A stretch of 41,245 bases of DNA from CAMLOF01 sp041913045 (GTDB lineage: Bacteria > Pseudomonadota > Gammaproteobacteria > Burkholderiales > Burkholderiaceae_C), in NCBI GenBank assembly GCA_041913045.1, contig JAYSGB010000037.1, positions 1-41,245 of the forward strand, given 5' to 3'. Shown here in pieces: positions 1 through 7,235 of this stretch (within the stretch, counting starts at the first letter, position 1; each line of letters starts with the position of its first letter). The position numbers were made by a program, and so were the translations under genes. Under the pieces are notes generated by a model that saw nothing but the letters and a program-made list of their open reading frames with translations, was not told where the DNA came from and searched no databases.

Positions 1-60
1 AATTTTCAGTGTGATCCACCCCAAAAATGGCCCAGTTTTCGTTGTGATTCAACAAAACGA
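1..60. mobile_element. Probable end of an IS21-family-like insertion sequence
   Basis: Two imperfect tandem copies of an 18-base unit lie here: TTTTCAGTGTGATCCACC at 3-20 and TTTTCGTTGTGATTCAAC at 36-53, identical at 14 of 18 positions, separated by a CCCAAAAATGGCCCAG segment. Repeated subterminal units of this type are characteristic of IS21-family ends, and the wording resembles such elements in Burkholderiales as I remember them. The transposase genes would lie to the left, outside the window. A stop codon (45-47) sits in the frame of the following gene, so that gene's reading frame opens only inside this end. The assignment is tentative; it could be another repeat. Confidence 0.4.
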
Positions 61-80
61 CAGCCACCCTCAGGTACTAC

Positions 81-620
81 GTGCTCAACGAGTACACGCC
101 CCTGCTAAGCAAGGGCTCGCTGTCAAATGAAGACATGAAGGGGCTCTTGGCAGCAGACGATAGGCACCTACGCGGAGGGCGGTTCGACTGGAAGACGTTC
201 CTTGAGGGAAAGTATTCCGAGATGGTTGCGGAAACTCAGCGAGAGCTAACGCAGAAGAAAAAGGGCGGGAAGCGATACATCCCGCCCAATCTTATGAACG
301 AACAAAAGAACGTATACACGTGCATCGAGAAGTGGGCGGTCAGTGAGCCGGGCGCTCTTTTAACGTATAACTTGTTCTGTGAACTCGTTCACCCGAACGT
401 GGGGAGCAACTTCTTGGTCGCGTCCTTCGAGAGTGGAGTGATGCATTTCGGTTCTGGCCAAGGTACTTCGATGGGGCGTCGAATCGCACAGCAGTCGGTC
501 CCCCTCCTTGGGGCACTCGTTATTCGGGAGTTTGGCGAATCTCTCTACCGGCTCATGGCCACAATATGGAAGCCAGACGAGTTACCCGCGTCCAGTGTGT
601 TCTTAACGAAGATGCATTGA
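81..620 (+). CDS. Hypothetical protein, possibly 5'-truncated by the adjacent element
   Basis: I do not recognise this 179-residue protein. It is soluble-looking, with a basic patch (TQKKKGGKRY, about residues 56-65), no signal peptide and no clear catalytic motif. The only nearby start is a GTG at 81 without a convincing ribosome-binding site. The frame is open back to a TGA at 45-47, inside the presumed IS end, so the original N-terminus may have been replaced. Base composition is visibly lower in GC than the core genes to the right, with mixed codon use, which suggests acquired DNA. It converges with gyrB and shares its terminator. Whether it is expressed is doubtful. Confidence 0.55.
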   Translation: MLNEYTPLLSKGSLSNEDMKGLLAADDRHLRGGRFDWKTFLEGKYSEMVAETQRELTQKKKGGKRYIPPNLMNEQKNVYTCIEKWAVSEPGALLTYNLFCELVHPNVGSNFLVASFESGVMHFGSGQGTSMGRRIAQQSVPLLGALVIREFGESLYRLMATIWKPDELPASSVFLTKMH

Positions 621-676
621 AAGCCACTCGTCCGAGGCGCTGGGAAGTGTCGGCAGAAAAACGGCTATCAGAAGCG

Positions 677-714
677 AAAAAACCCACAAGTTTCTCAACT
701 TATGGGTCCTTTTT
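677..714. terminator. Bidirectional Rho-independent terminator (gyrB and the orphan gene)
   Basis: An 11-bp stem is formed by 682-692 and 697-707 around a 4-base loop (693-696). Read on the minus strand it is followed by six T (677-682), about 40 bases after the gyrB stop. On the plus strand it is followed by CCTTTTTCT. It therefore fits termination of both converging genes. One C/A mismatch on the plus strand becomes a G-U pair in the minus-strand RNA, so the hairpin is better for gyrB. Confidence 0.85.
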
Positions 715-744
715 CTCAGCTTATGCGTCTACCTACAAAGAAAA

Positions 745-3351
745 TCAAACGTCGATGTTCCCCGCTCGCAGCGCGTTCGTCTCGATGAAGTCGCGGCGCG
801 GCTCCACCTCGTCGCCCATGAGCATGGTGAACACCCGGTCGGCCTCGATGGCGTCGTCGATCTGCACGCGCAACAGGCGGCGCACGGTGGGGTCCATGGT
901 GGTTTCCCACAGCTGCTCGGGGTTCATCTCGCCCAGGCCCTTGTAGCGCTGGCGCGCGGTGGTGCGCTCGGCTTCGCCAATCAACCAACGCATGGCCTCG
1001 CGGAAGTCGCCCACCTTTTCTTCCTTCTGGCGCTCGCCTTCACCGCGCATCACTTTGGCGCCTTCGCCCAGCAGGCCGCGGAAGGTTTCGGCCGCCTCGG
1101 CCAGCGCAGCGTAGTCGGCGCCGTGCACAAAGTCCTGCGTGATGATGCTGCTCTTGATGTTGCCGTGGTGGCGGCGGCTGATGCGCAGAATGGGCTTGTC
1201 GGTGCGCACGTCAAACTCGGCAGCCACTTCGGCAGGCACACCGGTGGTGTTGAGTTCGCGCAGGGCCACTTGCAGGGCGGCGGCACTGGTGGCGGCTTCT
1301 TCCATGCTGTCCAGGTTCAGGCTCACGCCGTCAGCCACGGCGCGCAGGGCCTCGGCGTCCATGAAGGCGCTCAGGCGCGCAATCACGCTCTCGGCCACCT
1401 GGTGCTTGCGCGCCAGTTCGGCCAGGGTGTCGCCGCTCAGCGTGGTGGCACCGGCACCGTTACCAGCGCCGCCGGTGAACACGCTCGCGTCCTTCAGGGC
1501 AATGCGCAGCAGGAAGCCGTCCAGCGCAGCAGCGTCCTTCAGGTACAGCTCTTCCTTGCCGGCCTTCACCTTGTACAGCGGCGGCTGGGCAATGTAGATG
1601 TGCCCGCGCTCCACCAGCTCGGGCATCTGGCGGTAGAAGAAGGTGAGCAGCAGGGTGCGGATGTGCGCGCCGTCCACGTCCGCGTCGGTCATGATGATGA
1701 TGCGGTGGTAGCGCAGCTTGTCGATGTTGAAGTCGTCGGCGCCGCTCTTGCCCTTGCCGCTGAAATCGTCCTCGCTGGCTTTGCCAATACCGGTGCCCAG
1801 CGCGGTGATGAGGGTGAGGATTTCGTTGCTGGCCAGCAGCTTCTCGTAGCGGGCCTTTTCAACGTTCAGGATCTTGCCGCGCAGCGGCAGAATGGCCTGG
1901 AACTTGCGGTCGCGGCCCTGCTTGGCCGAGCCGCCTGCGGAGTCACCCTCCACGATGTAGATTTCGCACAGCGACGGGTCTTTTTCCTGGCAGTCGGCCA
2001 GCTTGCCGGGCAGGCCCATGCCGTCGAGCACGCCCTTGCGGCGCGTCATCTCGCGGGCCTTGCGCGCGGCCTCGCGGGCGCGGGCGGCTTCCACAATCTT
2101 GCCGCACAGAATCTTGGCGTCCTGCGGGCGCTCTTCCAGGTACTCGGTCAGCGCCTTGGCCACAATGTCTTCCACCGGCGCGCGCACTTCGCTGCTCACC
2201 AGTTTGTCCTTGGTCTGGCTGCTGAACTTGGGTTCGGGCACCTTGACGGACAGCACGCAGCACAGGCCTTCGCGCATGTCGTCGCCGCTCACTTCCACCT
2301 TGGCCTTCTTGGCCAGTTCGTTGTCGGCGATGTATTTGCCGATCACGCGCGTCATGGCGGCGCGCAGGCCCGTGAGGTGGGTGCCGCCGTCGCGCTGCGG
2401 GATGTTGTTGGTGAAGCACAGCACCTGTTCGCTGTAGCCGTCGTTCCACTGCATGGCCACTTCCACGCCGATTTCGGTGCCGGGAATGCCGCCATAGCTG
2501 TCGGCCGGGCGGCTGCCCGTGGCGTGGAAGGCCGTGGGGTGCAGCACCTTCTTGTTGGCGTTGATGAACTGCACAAAGCCCATCACGCCGCCGCTGCCGG
2601 CAAAGTCGTCTTCGCGGCCGTCGCGTTCGTCCTTGAGGCGAATGCGCACGCCGTTGTTCAGGAAAGAGAGCTCGCGCAGGCGCTTGGCCAGGATCTCGTA
2701 GTGGAACTCGTGGTTCTGCTGGAAGATGTCGGTGTCGGGCAGAAAGTGCACCTCGGTGCCGCGCTTTTCGGTGGCGCCGGTCACCCGCATGGGCGAAACC
2801 TCGAAGCCGTCCACGGTGTCGAGCAGGCGGTTTTGCACAAAGCCGCGCGCAAATTCGATCTGGTGCACCTTGCCGTCGCGGCGCACGATCAGGCGCAGCC
2901 ATTTGCTCAATGCGTTCACGCAGCTCACGCCCACGCCGTGCAGGCCGCCCGAGACCTTGTAGCTGTTCTGGTTGAACTTGCCGCCCGCGTGCAGTTCGGT
3001 CAGTGCGATCTCGGCAGCCGAGCGCTTGGGCTCGTGCTTGTCGTCCATCTTCACGCCCGTGGGGATGCCGCGGCCGTTGTCGGTCACGCTGATGGAGTTG
3101 TCGGTGTGGATGGTGACGACGATGTCGTCGCAGTGGCCGGCCAGCGCTTCGTCGATGGAGTTGTCCACCACCTCGAACACCAGGTGGTGCAGGCCGGTGC
3201 CGTCGGACGTGTCGCCGATGTACATGCCTGGGCGCTTGCGCACCGCCTCCAGGCCTTCCAGAATCTGGATGGCGCCTTCGCCGTAGCCGTCGGCCCCGGC
3301 CGTGACGTGGGGCTGCGGGGCGTCGTTTGCGGGGGTGTTTTCTGCGCTCAT
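745..3351 (-). CDS. gyrB: DNA gyrase subunit B
   Basis: ATPase subunit of DNA gyrase, which with GyrA introduces negative supercoils ahead of the replication fork. The 868 residues match the long Gram-negative form. The GHKL ATPase domain shows VVDNSIDE (61-68), DNGRGIPTG (91-99) and GGLHGVGVS (135-143). The TOPRIM domain has EGDSAGG (468-474) and the metal-binding TDADVDG (555-561). The extended insert between TOPRIM and the C-terminal tail is present, and the tail keeps RYKGLGEMNP and ends near the conserved RRDFIETNAL. The ATG at 3351 leaves a short non-conserved leader before the first conserved block. It is the last gene of the dnaA-dnaN-gyrB run and ends at the terminator at 677-714. 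Confidence 0.98.
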   Translation of the reverse strand: MSAENTPANDAPQPHVTAGADGYGEGAIQILEGLEAVRKRPGMYIGDTSDGTGLHHLVFEVVDNSIDEALAGHCDDIVVTIHTDNSISVTDNGRGIPTGVKMDDKHEPKRSAAEIALTELHAGGKFNQNSYKVSGGLHGVGVSCVNALSKWLRLIVRRDGKVHQIEFARGFVQNRLLDTVDGFEVSPMRVTGATEKRGTEVHFLPDTDIFQQNHEFHYEILAKRLRELSFLNNGVRIRLKDERDGREDDFAGSGGVMGFVQFINANKKVLHPTAFHATGSRPADSYGGIPGTEIGVEVAMQWNDGYSEQVLCFTNNIPQRDGGTHLTGLRAAMTRVIGKYIADNELAKKAKVEVSGDDMREGLCCVLSVKVPEPKFSSQTKDKLVSSEVRAPVEDIVAKALTEYLEERPQDAKILCGKIVEAARAREAARKAREMTRRKGVLDGMGLPGKLADCQEKDPSLCEIYIVEGDSAGGSAKQGRDRKFQAILPLRGKILNVEKARYEKLLASNEILTLITALGTGIGKASEDDFSGKGKSGADDFNIDKLRYHRIIIMTDADVDGAHIRTLLLTFFYRQMPELVERGHIYIAQPPLYKVKAGKEELYLKDAAALDGFLLRIALKDASVFTGGAGNGAGATTLSGDTLAELARKHQVAESVIARLSAFMDAEALRAVADGVSLNLDSMEEAATSAAALQVALRELNTTGVPAEVAAEFDVRTDKPILRISRRHHGNIKSSIITQDFVHGADYAALAEAAETFRGLLGEGAKVMRGEGERQKEEKVGDFREAMRWLIGEAERTTARQRYKGLGEMNPEQLWETTMDPTVRRLLRVQIDDAIEADRVFTMLMGDEVEPRRDFIETNALRAGNIDV

Positions 3352-3383
3352 GATGAAAAATCTCGGGTCGCTTGAATGGGCAA

Positions 3384-3405
3384 AACCCGCGTCTGGGCGC
3401 GGGTT
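3384..3405 (-). terminator. Weak terminator or attenuator hairpin between dnaN and gyrB
   Basis: AACCCGCG (3384-3391) and CGCGGGTT (3398-3405) form a perfect 8-bp stem with a 6-base loop. On the minus strand the stem is followed by only four T (counting those closing the stem). It lies in the 83-base gap between the dnaN stop and the gyrB start, so it may reduce read-through or protect the dnaN 3' end. The T-tract is too short to call full termination. Confidence 0.45.
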
Positions 3406-3434
3406 GAAGAATCAAAGTGTGATGTATGGATGCT

Positions 3435-4541
3435 TCAGATGCGCATCGGCATCACCACGTACTTGAAATGTTCGTTGTCGGGGATGGTGACGAGGGCCGA
3501 CGAATTGCCGTCGGCCAGCTCCACACGCACCATGTCCTGGCTCATGTTGGTCAGCGCGTCGATCAGGTAGGTGACGTTGAAGCCAATCTCGATCGCATCG
3601 CCGTTGTATTCGATGTCCAGTTCGTCCACCGCCTCTTCCTGGTCGGCGTTGTTGGAGGCCACGCGCAGCGCGCCCGGCTCCACGTTCAGGCGCACACCCT
3701 TGAACTTTTCGCTCGTCATGATGGCGGCGCGTTGCAGCGCGGCCAGCAGCGCGGTGCGGCCCAGGATGATGATGTTCTGGTGGTTGCGCGGGATGACGCG
3801 GTTGTAGTCGGGGAACTTGCCTTCCACCAGCTTGGTGACGAATTCCATGCCCTCGAAGCTGAACTTGGCCTGGTTGGCGGCGAACTGCATCTCGATGGCG
3901 CCGTCCTTGTCGCTCAGCAGGCGCTGCAGTTCCAGCACGGTCTTGCGCGGAAGAATCACTTCCTGCTTGGGCACTTCCACGTCCAGGTCGGCGCTGGCAA
4001 ACGCCAGACGGTGGCCGTCGGTGGCCACCAGGCTCAGCTTCTTGCCTTCGGCCACGAAGAGGATGCCGTTGAGGTAGTAGCGGATGTCGTGCACCGCCAT
4101 GGCGAACGACACCTGGCCCAGCAGGCTCTTGAGGGTTTTTTGCGGCACGCTGAACACCGGGCCGAAGCTGGGCGACTCCTGCACCAGCGGGAAGTCCTCA
4201 GCGGGCAGCGTCTGCAGGGTGAACTTGGACTTGCCGCCCTTGAGTACCAGTTTGGACTGCTGCGACTCCAGGCTCACGGTCTGGTCGGCAGGCAGGGTGC
4301 GCAGGATGTCGATGAGCTTGCGTGCGCCCACGGTGGTGGCAAAGCTGCTGTCGTCACCGCCCAGGTCGGCGTGGGTGCGGATCTGGATTTCCAGGTCCGA
4401 CGTCGTCAGCTGCACCTGGCCCGCTGTCTTGCGGATCAGCACGTTGGCCAGCACGGGCAGGGTATGACGGCGTTCCACGATGCCCGCCACCGATTGCAGC
4501 GCGGCCAACACTTTGTCCTGGGTCGATTGAAAAACGATCAT
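3435..4541 (-). CDS. dnaN: DNA polymerase III beta subunit (sliding clamp)
   Basis: Ring-shaped processivity clamp that tethers DNA polymerase III to DNA and is the docking site for Hda and repair polymerases. The 368 residues match the usual 366-370. The N-terminus (MIVFQSTQDKVLAALQSV, then RRHTLPVLANVLI) and the C-terminus (HFKYVVMPMRI), which forms part of the peptide-binding cleft, are both intact. Three repeated clamp domains of about 120 residues are expected from the family. It lies 84 bases downstream of dnaA and is probably co-transcribed with it. The ATG at 4541 is the only start consistent with the conserved N-terminus. Confidence 0.98.
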   Translation of the reverse strand: MIVFQSTQDKVLAALQSVAGIVERRHTLPVLANVLIRKTAGQVQLTTSDLEIQIRTHADLGGDDSSFATTVGARKLIDILRTLPADQTVSLESQQSKLVLKGGKSKFTLQTLPAEDFPLVQESPSFGPVFSVPQKTLKSLLGQVSFAMAVHDIRYYLNGILFVAEGKKLSLVATDGHRLAFASADLDVEVPKQEVILPRKTVLELQRLLSDKDGAIEMQFAANQAKFSFEGMEFVTKLVEGKFPDYNRVIPRNHQNIIILGRTALLAALQRAAIMTSEKFKGVRLNVEPGALRVASNNADQEEAVDELDIEYNGDAIEIGFNVTYLIDALTNMSQDMVRVELADGNSSALVTIPDNEHFKYVVMPMRI

Positions 4542-4625
4542 GTCCTTGCTTTCTTACCGGGTTGACGGGTGGTGATTGCCATTCACATTGTCACAGTTTT
4601 ATGGGGCACTTCCTGGCGGGGCGGG

Positions 4626-6047
4626 TCAGCCCTTCAGGGTCTGCTCCAGCACGTGCAACTGCTGGTTCAGCTCGCTGACGGTCTGGCGCTCGGCCGCAAT
4701 CTTGCGCACGGCATGCAGCACGGTGGTGTGGTCGCGTCCGCCAAACAGCTCGCCGATCTCGGGCAGGCTCTTCTGCGTGAGTTCCTTGGCCAGGAACATG
4801 GCAATCTGGCGCGGCCGGGCAATGTTGGCGGGCCGCTTCTTGGAATACATGTCGGCAACCTTGATCTTGTAGAAGTCGGCCACCGTTTTCTGGATGTTTT
4901 CCACACTGATCTGCCGGTTCTGGATCGACAGCAGGTCTTTCAGGGCGTCGCGCGCCAGCTGGATGGAGATGTCCTTCTGGTTGAAGCGCGAGTAGGCGAG
5001 GATCTTGCGCAGCGCGCCTTCGAGCTCGCGCACGTTGGAGCGCACGTTCTTGGCGACGAAGAAGGCCACGTCTTCGGGCATGGCGGTGCCTTCGCTCTCG
5101 GCCTTGCTGATGAGAATGGCCACGCGCATTTCCAGCTCGGGCGGCTCGATGGCCACCGTGAGCCCCGAGTCGAAGCGCGACACCAGGCGCTCGTGGATGT
5201 CCGTCAGCCCCTTGGGGTAGGTGTCGCTGGTCATGACGATGTGGCTCTTCTTGGCCAGCAGCGCCTCGAACGCGTTGAAGAATTCTTCCTGCGTGCGTTC
5301 CTTGTTGGCGAAGAACTGCACGTCGTCGATGAGCAGCAGGTCGAGCGAGTGGTAGCGCTCCTTGAATTCGTCGAAGGTCTTGCGCTGGTAGGCCTTGACC
5401 ACATCCGACACGAACTGTTCGGCGTGGATGTAGAGAACCTTGGAGCCGGGCTTGTCGGCCAGCAGCTGGTTGCCGATGGCGTGCACCAGGTGGGTTTTGC
5501 CCAGGCCCACGCCGCCGTAGATGAACAGCGGGTTGTAAAGCTGCCCCGGGCTGCCTGCCACGTGCATGGCCGCAGCGCGAGCCATGCGGTTGGCGGAGCC
5601 TTCCACCAGGGTGGAGAAGGTGAGCGCTGTGTTGAGGCGGTGCTTGTGGGCTTCGGCCTTGGGTTCGGCGGGCGGGGGCACCTCGGGCAGCTCGGCAAAT
5701 ACCGGGTCTTGCGGCGCCTGCGTGGGGCGGCCTGGCTGGCCAACGCCAGTTCTGGCGGGGGCTTCACGCGGAGCGAGCGCTAACTCCAGTTGCACCGGGC
5801 GGCCCGCCAGGGTTTCCAGCGCGGCGGCAATCTTGCCTGCATACTGCGCGCGGATCCAGTCCATCTTGAAGCGGTTGGCCACGGCCAGCGTGACCTTGTC
5901 GCCGCTGCCGGACACCTTGGCCGAGAGCGGGCGAATCCAGGTGTTGAACTGCTGTTCGGGCATTTCCTGCGCCAGTTGTTCGACGCAGGCCAGCCACAGA
6001 TCGGGCGTGCCTTGGGCGGCGTCGGGCAAAGGATGGGGCAGGCTCAT
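4626..6047 (-). CDS. dnaA: Chromosomal replication initiator DnaA
   Basis: AAA+ initiator that binds DnaA boxes and opens oriC when ATP-bound. The 473 residues show four domains. The N-terminal helicase-loading domain covers about 1-85 (LWLACVEQLAQEMPEQQFNTWI). A proline-rich linker covers about 90-135. The AAA+ core has Walker A GGVGLGKT (178-185) and Walker B LLLIDDVQ (237-244). The C-terminal DNA-binding domain has the family signature GGRDHTTVLHAVRKI starting at 436. It is the first gene of the leftward set, with the candidate origin just upstream. The ATG at 6047 is chosen because it directly precedes the conserved N-terminal block. Confidence 0.98.
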   Translation of the reverse strand: MSLPHPLPDAAQGTPDLWLACVEQLAQEMPEQQFNTWIRPLSAKVSGSGDKVTLAVANRFKMDWIRAQYAGKIAAALETLAGRPVQLELALAPREAPARTGVGQPGRPTQAPQDPVFAELPEVPPPAEPKAEAHKHRLNTALTFSTLVEGSANRMARAAAMHVAGSPGQLYNPLFIYGGVGLGKTHLVHAIGNQLLADKPGSKVLYIHAEQFVSDVVKAYQRKTFDEFKERYHSLDLLLIDDVQFFANKERTQEEFFNAFEALLAKKSHIVMTSDTYPKGLTDIHERLVSRFDSGLTVAIEPPELEMRVAILISKAESEGTAMPEDVAFFVAKNVRSNVRELEGALRKILAYSRFNQKDISIQLARDALKDLLSIQNRQISVENIQKTVADFYKIKVADMYSKKRPANIARPRQIAMFLAKELTQKSLPEIGELFGGRDHTTVLHAVRKIAAERQTVSELNQQLHVLEQTLKG

Positions 6048-6333
6048 GGGAACGATGGGCGGGTCAGGCTGGAGGAGGGGAGGTTGTGGAAAGCTGGCGC
6101 CGGGCCAGCGTTGGATTGTAGTGCGGAACCGGAGTTATCCACATGCTGGTTTGTGCCATGGCGAACAGCGAACGATCGTGCTTGAAAGCCCGCGATTTGG
6201 CCAAACCCGGAAATTTTGCAATAATCACGGGTTCTCTTGGAATCTGAACCCTTTCTAACCCGGGCTCGCAGCCGGGCCGCTACGCGGGCACAGCCTGCAA
6301 TGTGGCTTTAAGCGCACCCGATTGGACCGAATC
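6048..6333. other. oriC: Candidate replication origin (dnaA-rpmH gap)
   Basis: This is the point where transcription diverges: gyrB-dnaN-dnaA leave to the left, and rpmH onward to the right. It holds one perfect DnaA box, TTATCCACA at 6135-6143, and one weak box on the other strand at 6085-6093 (7 of 9 matches). An AT-richer stretch lies at 6211-6226. Strong box clustering is absent, so either the boxes are degenerate or this is mainly the dnaA autoregulatory region and rpmH promoter. In many betaproteobacteria the origin is placed in this interval, which supports the call, but the sequence alone does not prove it. Confidence 0.5.
6197..6225 (+). promoter_or_regulatory. Predicted rpmH promoter
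   Basis: TTGGCC at 6197-6202 and AATAAT at 6220-6225 are separated by 17 bases, in the most AT-rich part of the gap and about 110 bases before rpmH. This would serve the rpmH-rnpA-yidD-yidC run. It is a sequence match only. Confidence 0.4.
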
Positions 6334-6468
6334 ATGAAACGCACCTACCAACCGTCCAAAATCAAACGCGCCCGTACCCACGGCTTCCTGGTTCGCATGA
6401 AGACCCGTGGCGGCCGTGCTGTGCTGAACGCACGCCGCGCCAAGGGCCGCAAGCGCCTGGCTGTCTGA
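6334..6468 (+). CDS. rpmH: 50S ribosomal protein L34
   Basis: A 44-residue, strongly basic protein beginning MKRTYQPSKIKRARTHGF and ending in KGRKRLAV. This is the complete L34 pattern at the usual length of 44-46. L34 sits near the exit side of the large ribosomal subunit. The start is the first ATG of the conserved protein. It is followed after 7 bases by rnpA, the near-universal arrangement, in which translation of the abundant L34 and the scarce RnpA is set at the mRNA level. Confidence 0.98.
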   Translation: MKRTYQPSKIKRARTHGFLVRMKTRGGRAVLNARRAKGRKRLAV

Positions 6469-6475
6469 GCCAGGG

Positions 6476-6949
6476 TTGAGCCAGCTTCGGCCGTCCGTCA
6501 CGGCTGAGCCTGCCGGCTTGTCCACGCCTCGGGCCTGTCGCTTGGAGCGCATTCGTTCACGCCCCCAGTTCGAGGCAGCGCTCGCTGGCCCGCCGGTGGC
6601 CAAAACGCAGCACTTCGCCCTGCACATGACCGACACCTCCGCCCATAGCGGTGCCCACGGGTTGTTTCCCGGCGGTGGCACTTGGCTGGGTGTGTTGATC
6701 CCCAAGCGCTGGGCGCGCCGCGCTGTTACCCGCAACACCCTGCGCCGCCAAATTTATGCGGTGGCGCGGGAGCTTGCGCAAACGCTGCCGCCGCAGGCGC
6801 TGGTGGTGCGTCTGCGCAGCGGTTTTGCACGCGACCAGTTCATCAGCGCAACGTCAGATGCGCTGCGCATTGCTGCGCGTGCCGAACTGCAGGAATTGCT
6901 GGGCGACCGCCTGGCCCGCCGACTGCGGCAACAGGCCGTGGCAGGGTAG
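6476..6949 (+). CDS. rnpA: Ribonuclease P protein component
   Basis: Protein cofactor of RNase P, which matures tRNA 5' ends. The RNA-binding signature RAVTRNTLRRQIY, the 'RNR' motif, is present at about residues 80-92, preceded by the conserved LGVLIPKRW strand. At 157 residues it is longer than the usual 115-130. The TTG at 6476 is the earliest in-frame start and gives a long non-conserved leader. A later TTG at 6518 would give 143 residues, so the start is uncertain. A loop rich in G and H (about 47-70) is an insertion relative to compact homologues. It stops 4 bases before yidD. Confidence 0.93.
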   Translation: MSQLRPSVTAEPAGLSTPRACRLERIRSRPQFEAALAGPPVAKTQHFALHMTDTSAHSGAHGLFPGGGTWLGVLIPKRWARRAVTRNTLRRQIYAVARELAQTLPPQALVVRLRSGFARDQFISATSDALRIAARAELQELLGDRLARRLRQQAVAG

Positions 6950-6953
6950 CCCC

Positions 6954-7235
6954 ATGCTTGACTGGCCGCGCCGCGTGCTGATTGGCATCGTCAAAGGCTA
7001 CCGCCTGTTGTTGAGCCCTTGGCTCGGCTCGTCCTGCCGGTTCGAGCCCACCTGCTCCGCTTACGCGTTGCAGGCGCTGGAGCGCCACGGCGCGCTGGCT
7101 GGCGGCTACCTCACCCTCAAACGGCTGGGCCGTTGTCACCCCTGGTGTGACGGCGGCTGCGATCCCGTGCCTGAACAGGTGCGCAGGCCGTTCTCCACCC
7201 TCACGTCCGCAACGACTGAAAAGAAACCGTCATGA
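6954..7235 (+). CDS. yidD: Membrane protein insertion efficiency factor YidD
   Basis: A 93-residue protein with the YidD pattern: an amphipathic N-terminus (RRVLIGIVKGYRLLLSPWLG), then CRFEPTCSAYALQALERHG, then CHPWCDGGCDPVPE. The conserved cysteines are all present. The family helps YidC and the Sec system insert inner-membrane proteins. The start codon follows the rnpA stop by 4 bases, and its stop overlaps the yidC start as ATGA (7232-7235), so the two are translationally coupled. Confidence 0.95.
   Translation: MLDWPRRVLIGIVKGYRLLLSPWLGSSCRFEPTCSAYALQALERHGALAGGYLTLKRLGRCHPWCDGGCDPVPEQVRRPFSTLTSATTEKKPS

Noticed and set aside
1123..3375. Open frame of 750 codons on the plus strand across gyrB
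   Set aside because: Antisense shadow of gyrB: low-complexity Ala/Val/His composition, no family resemblance, and caused by GC-rich third positions.
6085..6093. Second DnaA box in the dnaA-rpmH gap
   Set aside because: Only 7 of 9 bases agree with the consensus, so it is mentioned as weak and not listed as a site.
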